From assembly GCF_029203305.1 (NCBI RefSeq), contig NC_089463.1, positions 761,001 through 825,000 on the forward strand: DNA of 64,000 nt. Reading direction: 5' to 3'. Source of the DNA: Yamadazyma tenuis (Eukaryota; Ascomycota; Pichiomycetes; Serinales; Debaryomycetaceae). Below the pieces are notes generated by a model. The model was not told the origin of the DNA. It was given only the letters and a program-made list of their open reading frames with translations, and made no database searches. Below are positions 28,616 through 38,821 of the stretch, piece by piece. The first letter of the stretch is position 1; every line of letters starts with the position of its first letter. The position numbers and the translations under genes were made by a program.

Positions 28616-29497
28616 CTAAGATAACATAATATACAGCTTTAATTTTTGAAATTCGAGCTCAATGTTCAAGTACTTGAGAAGGATCTTGGAATAGCTATTG
28701 AGGTAAATCGACTGGACCACTCCACCATCCCAGCTGTCTATAACTGAGTTGTCTATGCTGGTGTCATGACTGCTGAGTTCTAAAGGCAGAAGGATTATAT
28801 GGATCAAAGGAATACTTGTTTGATCAATTATTGAATGTGCCTGTTTAGATAAAGGAGATGGACTCATCAACACCATGAACGTTGAGTTTTTGTCGTCGTC
28901 ATTCTTGATATACTGCGAGTATATTCCCACCAACTCTCGGAGGATACTGGCCTTGATTTTAGTTCGGTGGTTCTTACACTGCACTAATATGTTGATATCG
29001 TGTTTGATGGAGATGTTCTTTTTGGTCGATTTGGTGTTCTTCAATTCGTGTAATTCTTTGGAGTTGGTGATGATAGGTATCACTTTGGCCCGGCTTCGAA
29101 GCACTTTGGCGGCCTTTATATCAGTTTCATTGAGTTTAAAAAAGTGAGACAAGTCCCATTTTCCCACTAGGTCTATACCATTATCAAAGGCACCACCCTT
29201 TCTGACAAGGTCGAAGCACTTGAGCTTATCCTCTAGAAAGGCCTTTGAAGCATACTCATATAAAGTTCCTCGAAACACCGTCGACGTAAAGCTGACATTA
29301 TTGGTATGACAATGCTGGAGATACTGTTCGCAGTTCTTCACCTGAGATAACGAAGATGGCGCCAATGAAGCGTGTTTCTTCCACACAAGCGAAGTTGTTG
29401 GATAGTACCATTCTAGGGCTGACGGCATGCGACTTCTGGGGCCACAAACACATTTGTGCATGGAGAAAGGACGTATATACTTTTGTAGGCCAAACAT
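28616..29497 (-). CDS. RRG7: Rrg7-like mitochondrial protein (DUF2034, restriction-endonuclease-like fold)
   Basis: A 293-residue homolog of Rrg7 (YOR305W), required for respiratory growth and mitochondrial genome maintenance in yeast, with unknown biochemistry. Shared blocks are TVFRGTLYEYASKAFLEDKL, RKGGAFDNGIDLVGKWDL, HDINILVQCKNH and the Pro/Leu core SIPLIHIILLPLEL. The GxxDxGID and QCK pieces fit a PD-(D/E)XK nuclease core. The N-terminus (about 1-70) is basic and Ser-rich and could be a mitochondrial presequence. It converges on the chitinase with 28 bp between the stops. Confidence 0.85.
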   Translation of the reverse strand: MFGLQKYIRPFSMHKCVCGPRSRMPSALEWYYPTTSLVWKKHASLAPSSLSQVKNCEQYLQHCHTNNVSFTSTVFRGTLYEYASKAFLEDKLKCFDLVRKGGAFDNGIDLVGKWDLSHFFKLNETDIKAAKVLRSRAKVIPIITNSKELHELKNTKSTKKNISIKHDINILVQCKNHRTKIKASILRELVGIYSQYIKNDDDKNSTFMVLMSPSPLSKQAHSIIDQTSIPLIHIILLPLELSSHDTSIDNSVIDSWDGGVVQSIYLNSYSKILLKYLNIELEFQKLKLYIMLS

Positions 29498-29546
29498 GAG
29501 GTTTGATTTGGACTAAATAATTCCACGCGTTTGGGTGTTGCCAGGA

Positions 29547-30170
29547 ATGTTTTTCGTCTCACTTCAAATGCTGCACAGCACACACATGTGGGTTTTGTAT
29601 GTGGTTTTTGCATGGATCTTGAGCCAAGTGGCGGCCAATTCCGACGAGAACACTATCCGGTTATATGCCAAGCTGCTCACTACGCGAGAGCTGATTGATA
29701 TCGGGTCCATATCTGTTGATGAGAAATCAAAGGCTCAGTTCATAAGCAGTGAAAAATCTTTTGGCGAGGGGGAATTCTGCGTGGGGACGGCCGATGTGGC
29801 ACACCACGAGTGCTTCGCAGTCGCCAGTGGCCCATCCATCGCAACCGGGGTATTTGTGGTACAATTGGATCAACTTAAGCACATTGGCAGCATCTCACTC
29901 CAAAACGACGCCAGCACCTCGTCCCGCGTGGCGGTGAAGAGCGCCAAAGTGGTGCCAGCCCCCAATCTAAAGCCCAGCACCAAGCCACCGAAACCCCAGC
30001 CGGAGATCCGCAGAGTCAAGCAAACTACAACCGATAGCACAGGAGCCACGGTGGAGGTAGAGGTAGAAGTAGAGGAAGAGCCCAAATCATGGATCCAGAA
30101 AAACTGGATGTATGTGGTGCCACCGTTGTTGATTTTGTTTGTGGTGCTAGGTGACGACGACAAGAAATAA
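29547..30170 (+). CDS. EMC10: Probable ER membrane complex subunit 10
   Basis: A 207-residue type I membrane protein. An N-terminal signal sequence (hydrophobic core MWVLYVVFAWILSQVAA) leads into a lumenal beta-rich domain of about 110 residues. A Pro/Lys-rich linker, a run of alternating Val/Glu and a C-terminal segment KNWMYVVPPLLILFVVLG follow, with a very short charged tail DDDKK. This plan, particularly the W-(I/M)Y-(I/V)VP membrane helix, fits Emc10 of the ER membrane insertase. The frame upstream runs only to a GTG at 29535; ATG 29547 is used, and ATG 29568 or 29586 are alternatives that keep the signal sequence. Confidence 0.6.
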   Translation: MFFVSLQMLHSTHMWVLYVVFAWILSQVAANSDENTIRLYAKLLTTRELIDIGSISVDEKSKAQFISSEKSFGEGEFCVGTADVAHHECFAVASGPSIATGVFVVQLDQLKHIGSISLQNDASTSSRVAVKSAKVVPAPNLKPSTKPPKPQPEIRRVKQTTTDSTGATVEVEVEVEEEPKSWIQKNWMYVVPPLLILFVVLGDDDKK

Positions 30171-30489
30171 CTTTGGTATATTGTAATGAATAGTACAACG
30201 AAACTGACCGTATAACCCAATGAGCACTGAGGAAAAAAAACCCGTCAGCTGCGCACGACCCGTAGAATTCAGCGAATCAAAAGGCAAACATTTTCTCATT
30301 AGTAAAAGAGCACTTGAATAAAATATAGAAACACACAAAAGTTTTCCTTCTGTTTAAGAGACTTAAACTAGTGAATAGTATTTTAAATCTGTTTTCGACC
30401 CATCGTCATCCACATATTATTCCCGTTGTGTTGAAGGTGTAACGTAGAAAACAACAGCTCCGTCCACAAATTCAAAATACTTATTCACC
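30171..30489. other. Intergenic region, EMC10-like to NUAM
   Basis: 319 bp containing the NUAM promoter. It has a GCTGCGCACG word (30248-30257 region) identical to the core of the 47-bp minisatellite, and otherwise no clear motif. Confidence 0.4.
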
Positions 30490-32670
30490 ATGTTGGCAGC
30501 TAGATCTAGTCAAATACTTCGAAACCGTGGTGCTCAGCGGTTTTTCCAATCATCTGCCCGGGTGTTGGCCGACGTACAAGTCACTGTCGACGGCAAGACT
30601 GTCAACATAGAAGCCGGCTCTTCAATCATTCAAGCTGCCGATAAAGCTGGTGTAACGATTCCTCGTTACTGTTACCATGATAAGTTGGCAATTGCTGGTA
30701 ACTGTCGTATGTGTTTGGTCGATGTCGAAAGAATGCCCAAGTTGATTGCATCATGTGCCATGCCCGTCCAGAACGGGATGGTGGTTCATACCGATTCCGA
30801 GAGAATCAAGAAAGCTAGAGAAGGTGTGACAGAAATGTTATTGGAAAACCATCCATTGGATTGTCCAGTTTGTGACCAGGGTGGTGAGTGTGATTTACAA
30901 GACCAGTCACAGAGATATGGAAGTGACAGAGGTAGATTCAAGGAGTTGGTGGGTAAGAGAGCCGTTGAAAACAAGGCAATTGGTCCTTTGGTTAAGACTT
31001 CCATGAACAGATGTATTCACTGTACCAGATGTGTTAGATTCATGAACGATGTGGCCGGGGCCCCAGAATTGGGTACGGCCGGTAGGGGTAACGATATGCA
31101 AATCGGTACTTATATTGAAAGAAACATCAACTCTGAAATGTCTGGTAACATCATTGATTTATGTCCTGTGGGGGCCTTAACTTCCAAGCCATATGCTTTC
31201 AGAGCCAGACCTTGGGAATTGAAGAGAACTGAAACCATCGATGTGATGGATGCTATTGGCTCCAACGTTAGAGTTGATGCCAGGGGTATTGAAGTCATGA
31301 GAGTATTACCTAGATTGAATGATGAAGTTAACGAAGAATGGATCTCCGATAAGTCCAGATTTGCTTGTGACGGTTTGAAGACCCAAAGATTGACTAATCC
31401 TTTAATCAGAAATGGTAACTCCTTTGATGTGTCTACTTGGGATGAAGCCTTGGCCAAAATCACCGAGGCTTTCAAGACCATTCAACCAAAAGCCAATGAA
31501 ATCAAAGCCATTACTGGTGCGTTAACTGATGCCGAGTCTATGGTTGCCTTGAAGGACTTACTCAACAAATTGGACTCTGAACACGTCACCACTGATGTTC
31601 AGTTATCCACCGATGCCACTGGATTCGATGTCAGAGCTAACTACATTTTTAACTCCACCATCGATGGAATTGAAGATGCCGATCAAATCTTATTGGTGGG
31701 TACCAACCCCAGACATGAAGCAGCTGTGTTGAATGCCAGAATCAGAAAGGTGTGGTTGAGATCCGAATTGGAAGTCAGCCAAATTGGTGAAGAATTCTCT
31801 TCTACCTTCGGATTAGACCATTTGGGTACTGATTCCAAGGCCTTGAAGAAAGCTTTGGATGGTGGATACGGTAAAAAATTGGCCCAGGCCAAGAAGCCAT
31901 TAATCATCGTTGGTTCTGGTGTGGCAGACTCTGAAGATTTGAGTGCCATTTACAAGATTATTGGAGAGTTTGCTTCAAAGAATGCCAACTTCAATTCCCC
32001 AGAGTGGAATGGAGTTAACTTATTACACAGGGAAGCTTCTAGAGCCGCAGCTTTAGACTTGGGATTCCAAACCGTGTCCAAGCAAGTGGCAGAAACAAAG
32101 CCAAAGATAATCTATTTGTTGGGTGCTGATGAAATTGCCAACAAAGACATTCCAAAAGATGCCTTTGTTATTTACCAAGGACACCATGGTGACTTGGGTG
32201 CGTCATTTGCCGATGTCATCTTACCCGGTTCAGCTTACACGGAGAAGTCTGCTACTTATGTCAATACCGAAGGTAGAGTTCAAACCACCAGAGCTGCTGT
32301 TAACCCTCCAGGAGTTGCCAGAGAAGACTGGAAGATCATCAGAGCTTTATCTGAGTACTTGGGACAAACATTACCATACAATGATATTTATGCCATCAGA
32401 TCTAGATTGGGACAAATTGCCCCACATTTGGTGAGACATGATGTGATTGAACCAACCTCATCAGAAGTTGCTACCATTGGTCTCAAGGATATAACTACCA
32501 GAACCAAATCCATAACCACAGTTGGTGTACCATTGAAGAATCCAATTAAGAACTTTTATTTCACTGACGTGATTTCGAGATCTTCTCCAACCATGGCTAA
32601 ATGTATTGGGACCTTTGGAGCTAAAGTCGATAAAATTATCGACGAAAAGCCCCAAATCGACATGGCTTAA
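30490..32670 (+). CDS. Complex I 75/78-kDa subunit (NDUFS1/NUAM)
   Basis: A 726-residue matrix-arm subunit of proton-pumping NADH:ubiquinone oxidoreductase carrying iron-sulfur clusters. An Arg/Ser-rich presequence (MLAARSSQILRNRGAQRF) precedes a ferredoxin-like domain with RYCYHDKLAIAGNCRMCLV. Then come a His-type [4Fe-4S] region with HPLDCPVCDQGGECDLQ, NRCIHCTRCVRF, and the molybdopterin-oxidoreductase-like C-terminal half (DVILPGSAYTEKSATYVNTEGR). It is full length. Saccharomyces and close relatives lost complex I, so its presence places the genome outside that family and agrees with the CTG clade. Confidence 0.97.
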   Translation: MLAARSSQILRNRGAQRFFQSSARVLADVQVTVDGKTVNIEAGSSIIQAADKAGVTIPRYCYHDKLAIAGNCRMCLVDVERMPKLIASCAMPVQNGMVVHTDSERIKKAREGVTEMLLENHPLDCPVCDQGGECDLQDQSQRYGSDRGRFKELVGKRAVENKAIGPLVKTSMNRCIHCTRCVRFMNDVAGAPELGTAGRGNDMQIGTYIERNINSEMSGNIIDLCPVGALTSKPYAFRARPWELKRTETIDVMDAIGSNVRVDARGIEVMRVLPRLNDEVNEEWISDKSRFACDGLKTQRLTNPLIRNGNSFDVSTWDEALAKITEAFKTIQPKANEIKAITGALTDAESMVALKDLLNKLDSEHVTTDVQLSTDATGFDVRANYIFNSTIDGIEDADQILLVGTNPRHEAAVLNARIRKVWLRSELEVSQIGEEFSSTFGLDHLGTDSKALKKALDGGYGKKLAQAKKPLIIVGSGVADSEDLSAIYKIIGEFASKNANFNSPEWNGVNLLHREASRAAALDLGFQTVSKQVAETKPKIIYLLGADEIANKDIPKDAFVIYQGHHGDLGASFADVILPGSAYTEKSATYVNTEGRVQTTRAAVNPPGVAREDWKIIRALSEYLGQTLPYNDIYAIRSRLGQIAPHLVRHDVIEPTSSEVATIGLKDITTRTKSITTVGVPLKNPIKNFYFTDVISRSSPTMAKCIGTFGAKVDKIIDEKPQIDMA

Positions 32671-32894
32671 AAAACCTTAGACTTATTTAATTACCAACCT
32701 ATCACTGCATTATTCCATCCGTCCTCTCCATATGTAATCTACATAGACAAAACAGTAACTATATATACACATGTTCTAGAGCTGGTTTCGGGCGTGGCCG
32801 AGATGGTAAGTTCAAATGATAAGAAGCGAAAAACAAAAACATATTCTTACACACAGCCAAAAGATAAGCACACAATAAACTATATTGTATCGAT

Positions 32895-35378
32895 ATGTCA
32901 ACAAAAGAGGCTCGTTCCAATTCGATGTCTCCGGAGTCGGATCCCACAGCCTTCATGAACAAGTGGAGGCAGACCAGGGCCTGTGCTCGGTGCCGAAGAC
33001 TTAAAATGAAGTGTGCTTTTGATAACCCTAATTTTGGATCCTGTAAGAGATGCTTTAGAAGTGGGTTTGACTGCTCTTTTGATAACGACCCCACGGCAAA
33101 GTTTGCCAGAAAGAATCGAAGGGCTTCTCCAATGATGGTGGAGAGTGTCAGTCCCGGAATCACTTCTGAATCTATTGTGGGCTCTAAAACTGGAGACCAG
33201 ATTTCTCAAGTGCAGAATCTTGTAAAGTTGGTCTCCACGTCTTTAAGCTCGTTGGAGCACGATTTTGCCATTGTACCATCGATATTGGAAGGTGATAAGT
33301 CGAGGTTGCAGAAATTGGAGCTCAGCTTAGGTGATGTCTCCAGTAAATTAAGTAATATCATGAAAGCCACCAACTCCAACAGTCTTAGGCAGTTTCAAGA
33401 TTTTCACAAGACTTCAGCTCTTCAGGAATGCCCGTACATTCCATTCGGATCCAACATAGTGGAAGAAATCACTCAGAAGCACAAACTCGTGAGTATAGAA
33501 GAGTTCAGAATACGGCACCAATTCTTTCTCGATGAGATGCTTTCGTATTACCCCATCATATCGTTTTCCAAAACTATGACCGATTTCGACTACCTATATG
33601 AAACAGACCCGCTTTTATTAACGGGCTGTGTTTATGTGACTACAATCAATGACAATGGGCTTTTTTCTCGGATCAAAGAGAAGCATTACAAATTGTCTAA
33701 TGAGGCGTTGAATCAAATGTTGAACTACTACTTGGAAAGCTTTATCTCGTATCATGTTTACATTAAGGCCAATGATTTCAACTATAGGTTGGTGGATTTG
33801 TGCTTGATATTATCGCTCTGGTGTTTGCCAACCACAAACTCGGGTCATTTCAAGAACCAATTCCACTTATTAATTGGGTTCAACATCTCGTTGTGCATTG
33901 ATTTGGGAGATATTTCCAAAAGCTTGATCAATAAACTGTACACGAATATCCCCGTGTTGGGGGATGCGACCGAACAGAGGAATCACTTGAGAGCATTTCT
34001 AAGTGTGTATGTTTCTTGTGGTTCCTTGGGATTGTCGTTACCCAGATTCAAAGTAGTGAACTGGACTACTCAACATCACACAGCAGTAACCTTTTTGATG
34101 AAAGAAGGAGAAGTGGATGGAGTGAAGTTACCCACACGAAATGACCGGTATCTATGCTACTTTTCTAAAGTCATCAGATTGGGCCAAGAGATCTTCAATT
34201 ATTTCAGTCCAAGTATGATGGATACAGCTCTCAGTAAGAAAAGAGATGCTTTATTCAATAACATGCTCGACCCATATACTTCATCATTATCCCACACCAA
34301 GTTTGTATTGGATAACTACGAACAGCGACTTTATTCTCTTCTCATTGAAAGTGGTTTTATGGACTCACCAGAGCCTGAAAGTGGAAAGGATCAACCCAAA
34401 GAAAAGTACTTGCTTTCTGTGATATACTACCAGCTACTTATGATAGTGTATGATAACTTGGTGAGCAGATATTTCTTGAGTGAGACAAAGGGCCAGGGCT
34501 ATTTGGCCGTCAACACAATGCAAGCACCTGAAAGTGTCACTCCTGTTCAATACATTGTGAAGTTGATCAAATTGTGTGAAAACTTGTTAAAGTCCTTCAT
34601 TATTCTCGGCCAGGAACGTACTATTAACTTACCCACATTCTTCTTCTACCGTCCTATGCACTCATTGATTCTTTTGATAAAGTTGAGGATCTTAATCAAC
34701 TCGCTGAACCTCACCAAATGGTCTCCGATGATAGAACCAGAAGACTTGAAAATCAATGCTGAGGTGTACTTCGAAGGAGTTCATAAACTCATTCATGAAA
34801 GTCAACACAAGTACAGTTCTATTGTGTGTCTGAGAATGGCAATTATCTTATCCAGAATCGAAAAATGGATGCACTTGTCAACGGGAAAACGGTCTTCCCA
34901 GCCTTCTAGATCACAAGATCAAGTTCAAAGCGAAAACTCCAATTTGGTCAGGATGATTGACACCAGTAAAGAAATCGAGAATCTCAGAGATCCCAAAGAG
35001 GAAGCTATGGAACATAACAAAGATAACAATAACATTGCTCAGGAATTTGCTCTGGAAGCAAGTAGTGATGTCAATCCTGAGCGTCCTCCTATTCCTTCAC
35101 AAGGAAGTCTCTTCTCCAATTCTCTCCAGGAGATATTTCAGACAATTGATTCTGATGTCATTAATTTTTTGAATCCATGGGACCCTATGGATCTTGACAT
35201 GAACAATTCCGGGTTTGATGCTTCCTTTGTGTCAATGAATATGAATGAGTTTCAGAATACTCCAGGGTCAGGTATGGGATCTATGAACCCCAATGTCAAT
35301 GGAGGTTTAAACAACCTTAGCCTGAATCTAGGCAACAATATTGGCGGCGACATGGGCCAGAATGGTGGTGCATGGTGA
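32895..35378 (+). CDS. Zn2Cys6 transcription factor
   Basis: An 827-residue regulator. The binuclear zinc cluster is at Cys30/33/40/50/53/60 (CARC...KMKC...GSCKRCFRSGFDC, Cx2Cx6Cx9Cx2Cx6C), flanked by basic residues. A linker and possible coiled coil (about 95-160, FAIVPSILEGDKSRLQKLEL) lead to a fungal-specific middle homology region (about 220-640). The C-terminus (about 700-827) is Asn/Gly/Met-rich and acidic, typical of an activation domain. The nine-residue central loop and ACARCRRLKMKC start resemble the Leu3/War1-like subgroup, but I cannot name an ortholog. It lies 224 bp downstream of NUAM. Confidence 0.88.
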   Translation: MSTKEARSNSMSPESDPTAFMNKWRQTRACARCRRLKMKCAFDNPNFGSCKRCFRSGFDCSFDNDPTAKFARKNRRASPMMVESVSPGITSESIVGSKTGDQISQVQNLVKLVSTSLSSLEHDFAIVPSILEGDKSRLQKLELSLGDVSSKLSNIMKATNSNSLRQFQDFHKTSALQECPYIPFGSNIVEEITQKHKLVSIEEFRIRHQFFLDEMLSYYPIISFSKTMTDFDYLYETDPLLLTGCVYVTTINDNGLFSRIKEKHYKLSNEALNQMLNYYLESFISYHVYIKANDFNYRLVDLCLILSLWCLPTTNSGHFKNQFHLLIGFNISLCIDLGDISKSLINKLYTNIPVLGDATEQRNHLRAFLSVYVSCGSLGLSLPRFKVVNWTTQHHTAVTFLMKEGEVDGVKLPTRNDRYLCYFSKVIRLGQEIFNYFSPSMMDTALSKKRDALFNNMLDPYTSSLSHTKFVLDNYEQRLYSLLIESGFMDSPEPESGKDQPKEKYLLSVIYYQLLMIVYDNLVSRYFLSETKGQGYLAVNTMQAPESVTPVQYIVKLIKLCENLLKSFIILGQERTINLPTFFFYRPMHSLILLIKLRILINSLNLTKWSPMIEPEDLKINAEVYFEGVHKLIHESQHKYSSIVCLRMAIILSRIEKWMHLSTGKRSSQPSRSQDQVQSENSNLVRMIDTSKEIENLRDPKEEAMEHNKDNNNIAQEFALEASSDVNPERPPIPSQGSLFSNSLQEIFQTIDSDVINFLNPWDPMDLDMNNSGFDASFVSMNMNEFQNTPGSGMGSMNPNVNGGLNNLSLNLGNNIGGDMGQNGGAW

Positions 35379-35416
35379 TAAGTTTTATGTATTTTAGGTG
35401 TTTATGTATAGTATAA

Positions 35417-36793
35417 TTAGAATTTAAACTTCCTTGCAGGCTTTGCTTGAAGTTCTTCTGTTTTTGTTGTTTCTTCTGTGGGGTTGTCATCATTAAGTTG
35501 ATACTTTCGTTCAGATTCAAGCAACCCATTGGTAGATTCAGCTTCATTCTCTTTGATAACCGTGTATAGAGTTTTGTTTTTTGACGAGTCATTAGAAGGC
35601 TTTTGGTGGATGACAATTTCATCACCAGTATCTTTACTACTTTCCTCTTCAAAGTATGTGGGTTGAACGGTGGGATCAGGCTCGCTCTCATCATCGCTCT
35701 CATCCTCATCACCATCATCTTCATCTTCTGAAGATTCTTCAACTTGCACATCTCCCCAATGGCCATCATCGGAGTCTTGTCCATATACTTCATGATCATT
35801 AACCAAATAGCCCACATTGGCATATGTGATATCGATCCCCGGAATGAGTAAATGAGAGTAAGTGGGTGGTTTACCAATCTGACTCATAGTCGATATCCAC
35901 GGAGGAGGAGTTTTCCCGTTTTCTGGTAGCCCCATGGCTTTTAAAAGCTCCACCGAAAGCTTTCCAGGTTTTACCTCTGTGAGTTTATCTTCATTTTCGT
36001 CAGTGGTTTCTCTTCCTTCATAGTAAACGTCACCATATCCCAAAAGCTTGGGTCTTGTTTGGTATTTGAAGAAGGCATCGTGAAGCTTTTGGTAGTCAAT
36101 ATCTAATTTCCCCATTTTCGGCTGAACCTTTTCACGTTGCTGCTGTCGAAGAGTCAGCTCATCAGAACTATTTCTCATGTCTTGGATACCTGTCTCAAGA
36201 ATGTAGGATGGGAGCTGAAATGGAGGTCTCTCGACACCTCTTTTTCCGGCCAAATAGTCTCTTTTTGAAGACCAATGCAGAGGTACTGGAACAACATTTA
36301 GGTTCAGTTTTATGGATACCAACAAATAAGGATCATTTGCATCAACATCGGCCCATTCAACCACCTGAGGGTTTCTAGCCACTGCCTTGAGATGGGCCAT
36401 GGATACCTTATTCTGTCTTTGAAGCTGCGATTTCGACTCTATGACATCTTCATCTTCTAGCTCAAACTCATCGGAATCCTCATCCAGAACAAGATCTTTA
36501 TCTTCGTCTGTTTTGGCCACCAAATCACTATAATTCGTACTATCATTATCCTTTTTCTCATTAGAGCCCTCAAACTTGCTGAATATACTCTCGAATTCTT
36601 TGTACAAGTTACTTTCGACCAGAGGGTTTGGTTTCACATCTTCATCTTTATTGCGAGTATCTGCACTTTGCGAGATCGGGGGTGCGTGTAACTTGGGAAC
36701 TGGTTTCTGTTCATCCGTGTCATTGCTGTTCAACTTTCGCTTCTTCAACTTCTCCCTACGAAGCTGGTTCTTCAGAAGTCTTACTTTGCTCAT
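35417..36793 (-). CDS. CUS1: U2 snRNP protein Cus1 (SF3b145)
   Basis: A 458-residue SF3b subunit that stabilises U2 snRNP at the branch site. An acidic, Lys-rich N-terminus precedes the conserved DUF382 region (about 150-280) with VVEWADVDANDPYLLVSIK, NVVPVPLHWSSKRDYLAGKRG and PPFQLPSYI. The PSP motif PPPWISTMSQIGKPPTYSHL (about 294-320) binds Hsh49 or the core of SF3b. The C-terminus is acidic and disordered. The gene is small-domain, single exon, and matches yeast Cus1 (436 aa). Confidence 0.94.
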   Translation of the reverse strand: MSKVRLLKNQLRREKLKKRKLNSNDTDEQKPVPKLHAPPISQSADTRNKDEDVKPNPLVESNLYKEFESIFSKFEGSNEKKDNDSTNYSDLVAKTDEDKDLVLDEDSDEFELEDEDVIESKSQLQRQNKVSMAHLKAVARNPQVVEWADVDANDPYLLVSIKLNLNVVPVPLHWSSKRDYLAGKRGVERPPFQLPSYILETGIQDMRNSSDELTLRQQQREKVQPKMGKLDIDYQKLHDAFFKYQTRPKLLGYGDVYYEGRETTDENEDKLTEVKPGKLSVELLKAMGLPENGKTPPPWISTMSQIGKPPTYSHLLIPGIDITYANVGYLVNDHEVYGQDSDDGHWGDVQVEESSEDEDDGDEDESDDESEPDPTVQPTYFEEESSKDTGDEIVIHQKPSNDSSKNKTLYTVIKENEAESTNGLLESERKYQLNDDNPTEETTKTEELQAKPARKFKF

Positions 36794-37017
36794 GCTGATA
36801 AGATGAAGATGAGATTCGCGCTGTGCGAATACAAGAGAAGAGGAAGCGACGCAGAAGAACTACATTTTGAAACATGGAAGAGAGAAGAGACGAAGACACG
36901 CAGGTACGTGGACAGAGGTCACATCTAAAAATCGTGTTTCTACTATTCTCCAATTGGGGTTTGTTCGTATTAACATCATTACAGCTACACATCATTGTGG
37001 AAATTCAGCAGTAAACA

Positions 37018-37293
37018 TCACAAATCATCCATTTGTGACCTGATCTTCCGGATCTTCACAGAGATACTCTCCAATCTGTCGGTAATCTCGTCGTCATTCT
37101 TGACCAATGTCTCGAGAAGCTGTTTGGCTTCAGTGTCTATGCTCAAGGCCACGTCGAACACGGTATTGACCGCCTCCTTCTTGAAGCCACTCGTGTCAGA
37201 CACATCTCCCGCCACCTCTCCATCGTGAAGCTGTGGTGTTGTGAGACCCACCGTGGCGTTGGCATCATTCAATTCAAGTGAGGATGTGCTCAT
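37018..37293 (-). CDS. Small coiled-coil hypothetical protein (91 aa)
   Basis: A 91-residue frame with a disordered, acidic N-terminal 45 residues and a helical, coiled-coil-like C-terminal half (EAKQLLETLVKNDDEITDRL, then ISVKIRKIRSQMDDL). There is no signal or membrane segment. I do not recognise it. It starts only 55 bp from the divergent YOS9 start, and its 3' end lies 224 bp from CUS1. The heptad pattern suggests a small subunit of a larger complex, but nothing in the sequence says which. Confidence 0.5.
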   Translation of the reverse strand: MSTSSLELNDANATVGLTTPQLHDGEVAGDVSDTSGFKKEAVNTVFDVALSIDTEAKQLLETLVKNDDEITDRLESISVKIRKIRSQMDDL

Positions 37294-37348
37294 GTTTTGG
37301 ATTGTGATCCAGAAATAAAAGTTCGCGAATTGTTTGGCCAGTTGTTAT

Positions 37349-38821
37349 ATGGTGAGCTGGACTAGAATAACGGTATTTGCATTTTGGGTGTCACTATTCC
37401 AGGCCTCAGACGTGGAGGAATTGAAGTTTCGATTGAAGTACAACCACAAATCCGCGAATGTGGATATTGATAGCTGGCTCTTGGGCAATCAACCCAATAC
37501 GTCCTACGAAATGGTGAACATTAACAACCAAGATTCCAATGTCGTGTGTTTCCTACCCAACTTGACAGATGACTCGGTTATAAAGCAATTGAGTGAAGAT
37601 GAGAGCAAGGAGATAAGGCCTCAGCGCTCCGACAAGGAATTGCTCCGGGCGGTGATGTCTAACTTCACTAGTTATTTGGATACCAAGCGGTGCACTTTCA
37701 CCACCGGATTGAATGATGGATACTGGACGTATGCATATTGTTTTGGTGATAAAGTGATACAATTCCACGAAGACTTGACGGCGTTTCGTGAAAGCGGGCA
37801 GCACAAGCCCGAGAACCCCGACTTTGTCTTTGTGTTGGGAAGATTCAACGGAAGTCAGTCACATGTTCCAGAAGTTGTCAATCAAGGAACACCCGATTCT
37901 CGAGTAATTAACATCGAGGACTACGAAATCATCAACGATCCGGTGGTGACGGCCGGGTATCGGAGTCGATCTCCCAAGGCGTTGAGGCATGTTCTCAGAA
38001 ATGGAGAAATATGTGACTTAACCCAGGAACCAAGGACCATCGAAGTAATCTACAGATGTGCTCAGTCACTGGATTTTAAAACGTCTGTTTTTTACGTCAA
38101 AGAACAGAGGACTTGTGAGTACACGATGATTGTTAACGTCCGGGGTCTTTGTGAAGTGGAAGAGTTTGCTCCGTTTGCAGATGAGAAGGTGGTGGACATC
38201 ATATGTGATGTGAAAAACACTAGTAGGGGTTTTGGGTTGGCAGAGTTGGCCGGTAATGAGTTGGTATTCCCTCGGCCTAACTCCACGCAAGTGGACATTC
38301 AAGACTTCAATTTAATTCCTGGTGGGAAAGGGTTTTTCTGGGGAAAACCCAAACATCACGGACGGTCAGAGTCCCTATATGACAAAAGATTTGTCGTATT
38401 CTGTGATAAAGACATGCGCCTGTTTATTGAGACTTTTCCAAGAGTGTTCTCCGATTCTATGGAATTCAAACAGGAATCCCCCTTTCCTCTGGAGGACAAG
38501 GACAGGGTTACATGGGATGATACTTTTGTGGCATGGTACGAAGTGTACAACTATAGCGGAGAGTTTTTGTTTGTAGTGAAAGTTGCCCGAAAGAACAACT
38601 TGCACACTAAAGAAATCACTATCCAGTTGGTGGATCCATTCACTATGATGGACCAAGACGGAGATCCGGTGGAAGTTTCAATCCCTGTGGAATCGAGAGG
38701 ACTTTACCATTTCGAGAAGTTTTCCAAAGAGATTGAGCAGACCAAAACTTTGATTGTGACAATGACAGTGCCAGGTCAGTTTGCAGCCGTAACCAATGTG
38801 GCACAGTTAAACGTATTGTGA
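37349..38821 (+). CDS. YOS9: ER quality-control lectin Yos9
   Basis: A 490-residue lumenal lectin of the Hrd1 ERAD complex that reads trimmed alpha-1,6-mannose on misfolded glycoproteins. A signal peptide (MVSWTRITVFAFWVSLFQA) leads to the MRH domain (about 112-270) with KRCTFTTGLNDGYWTYAYCF, the sugar-binding Q and E/R residues around QFHE, and a closing CEYTMIVNVRGLC. The N-terminal part (about 24-110) forms the Hrd3-binding domain. It has no HDEL at the C-terminus. Translation is placed at ATG 37349, as the longer frame begins with TTG. Confidence 0.92.
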   Translation: MVSWTRITVFAFWVSLFQASDVEELKFRLKYNHKSANVDIDSWLLGNQPNTSYEMVNINNQDSNVVCFLPNLTDDSVIKQLSEDESKEIRPQRSDKELLRAVMSNFTSYLDTKRCTFTTGLNDGYWTYAYCFGDKVIQFHEDLTAFRESGQHKPENPDFVFVLGRFNGSQSHVPEVVNQGTPDSRVINIEDYEIINDPVVTAGYRSRSPKALRHVLRNGEICDLTQEPRTIEVIYRCAQSLDFKTSVFYVKEQRTCEYTMIVNVRGLCEVEEFAPFADEKVVDIICDVKNTSRGFGLAELAGNELVFPRPNSTQVDIQDFNLIPGGKGFFWGKPKHHGRSESLYDKRFVVFCDKDMRLFIETFPRVFSDSMEFKQESPFPLEDKDRVTWDDTFVAWYEVYNYSGEFLFVVKVARKNNLHTKEITIQLVDPFTMMDQDGDPVEVSIPVESRGLYHFEKFSKEIEQTKTLIVTMTVPGQFAAVTNVAQLNVL

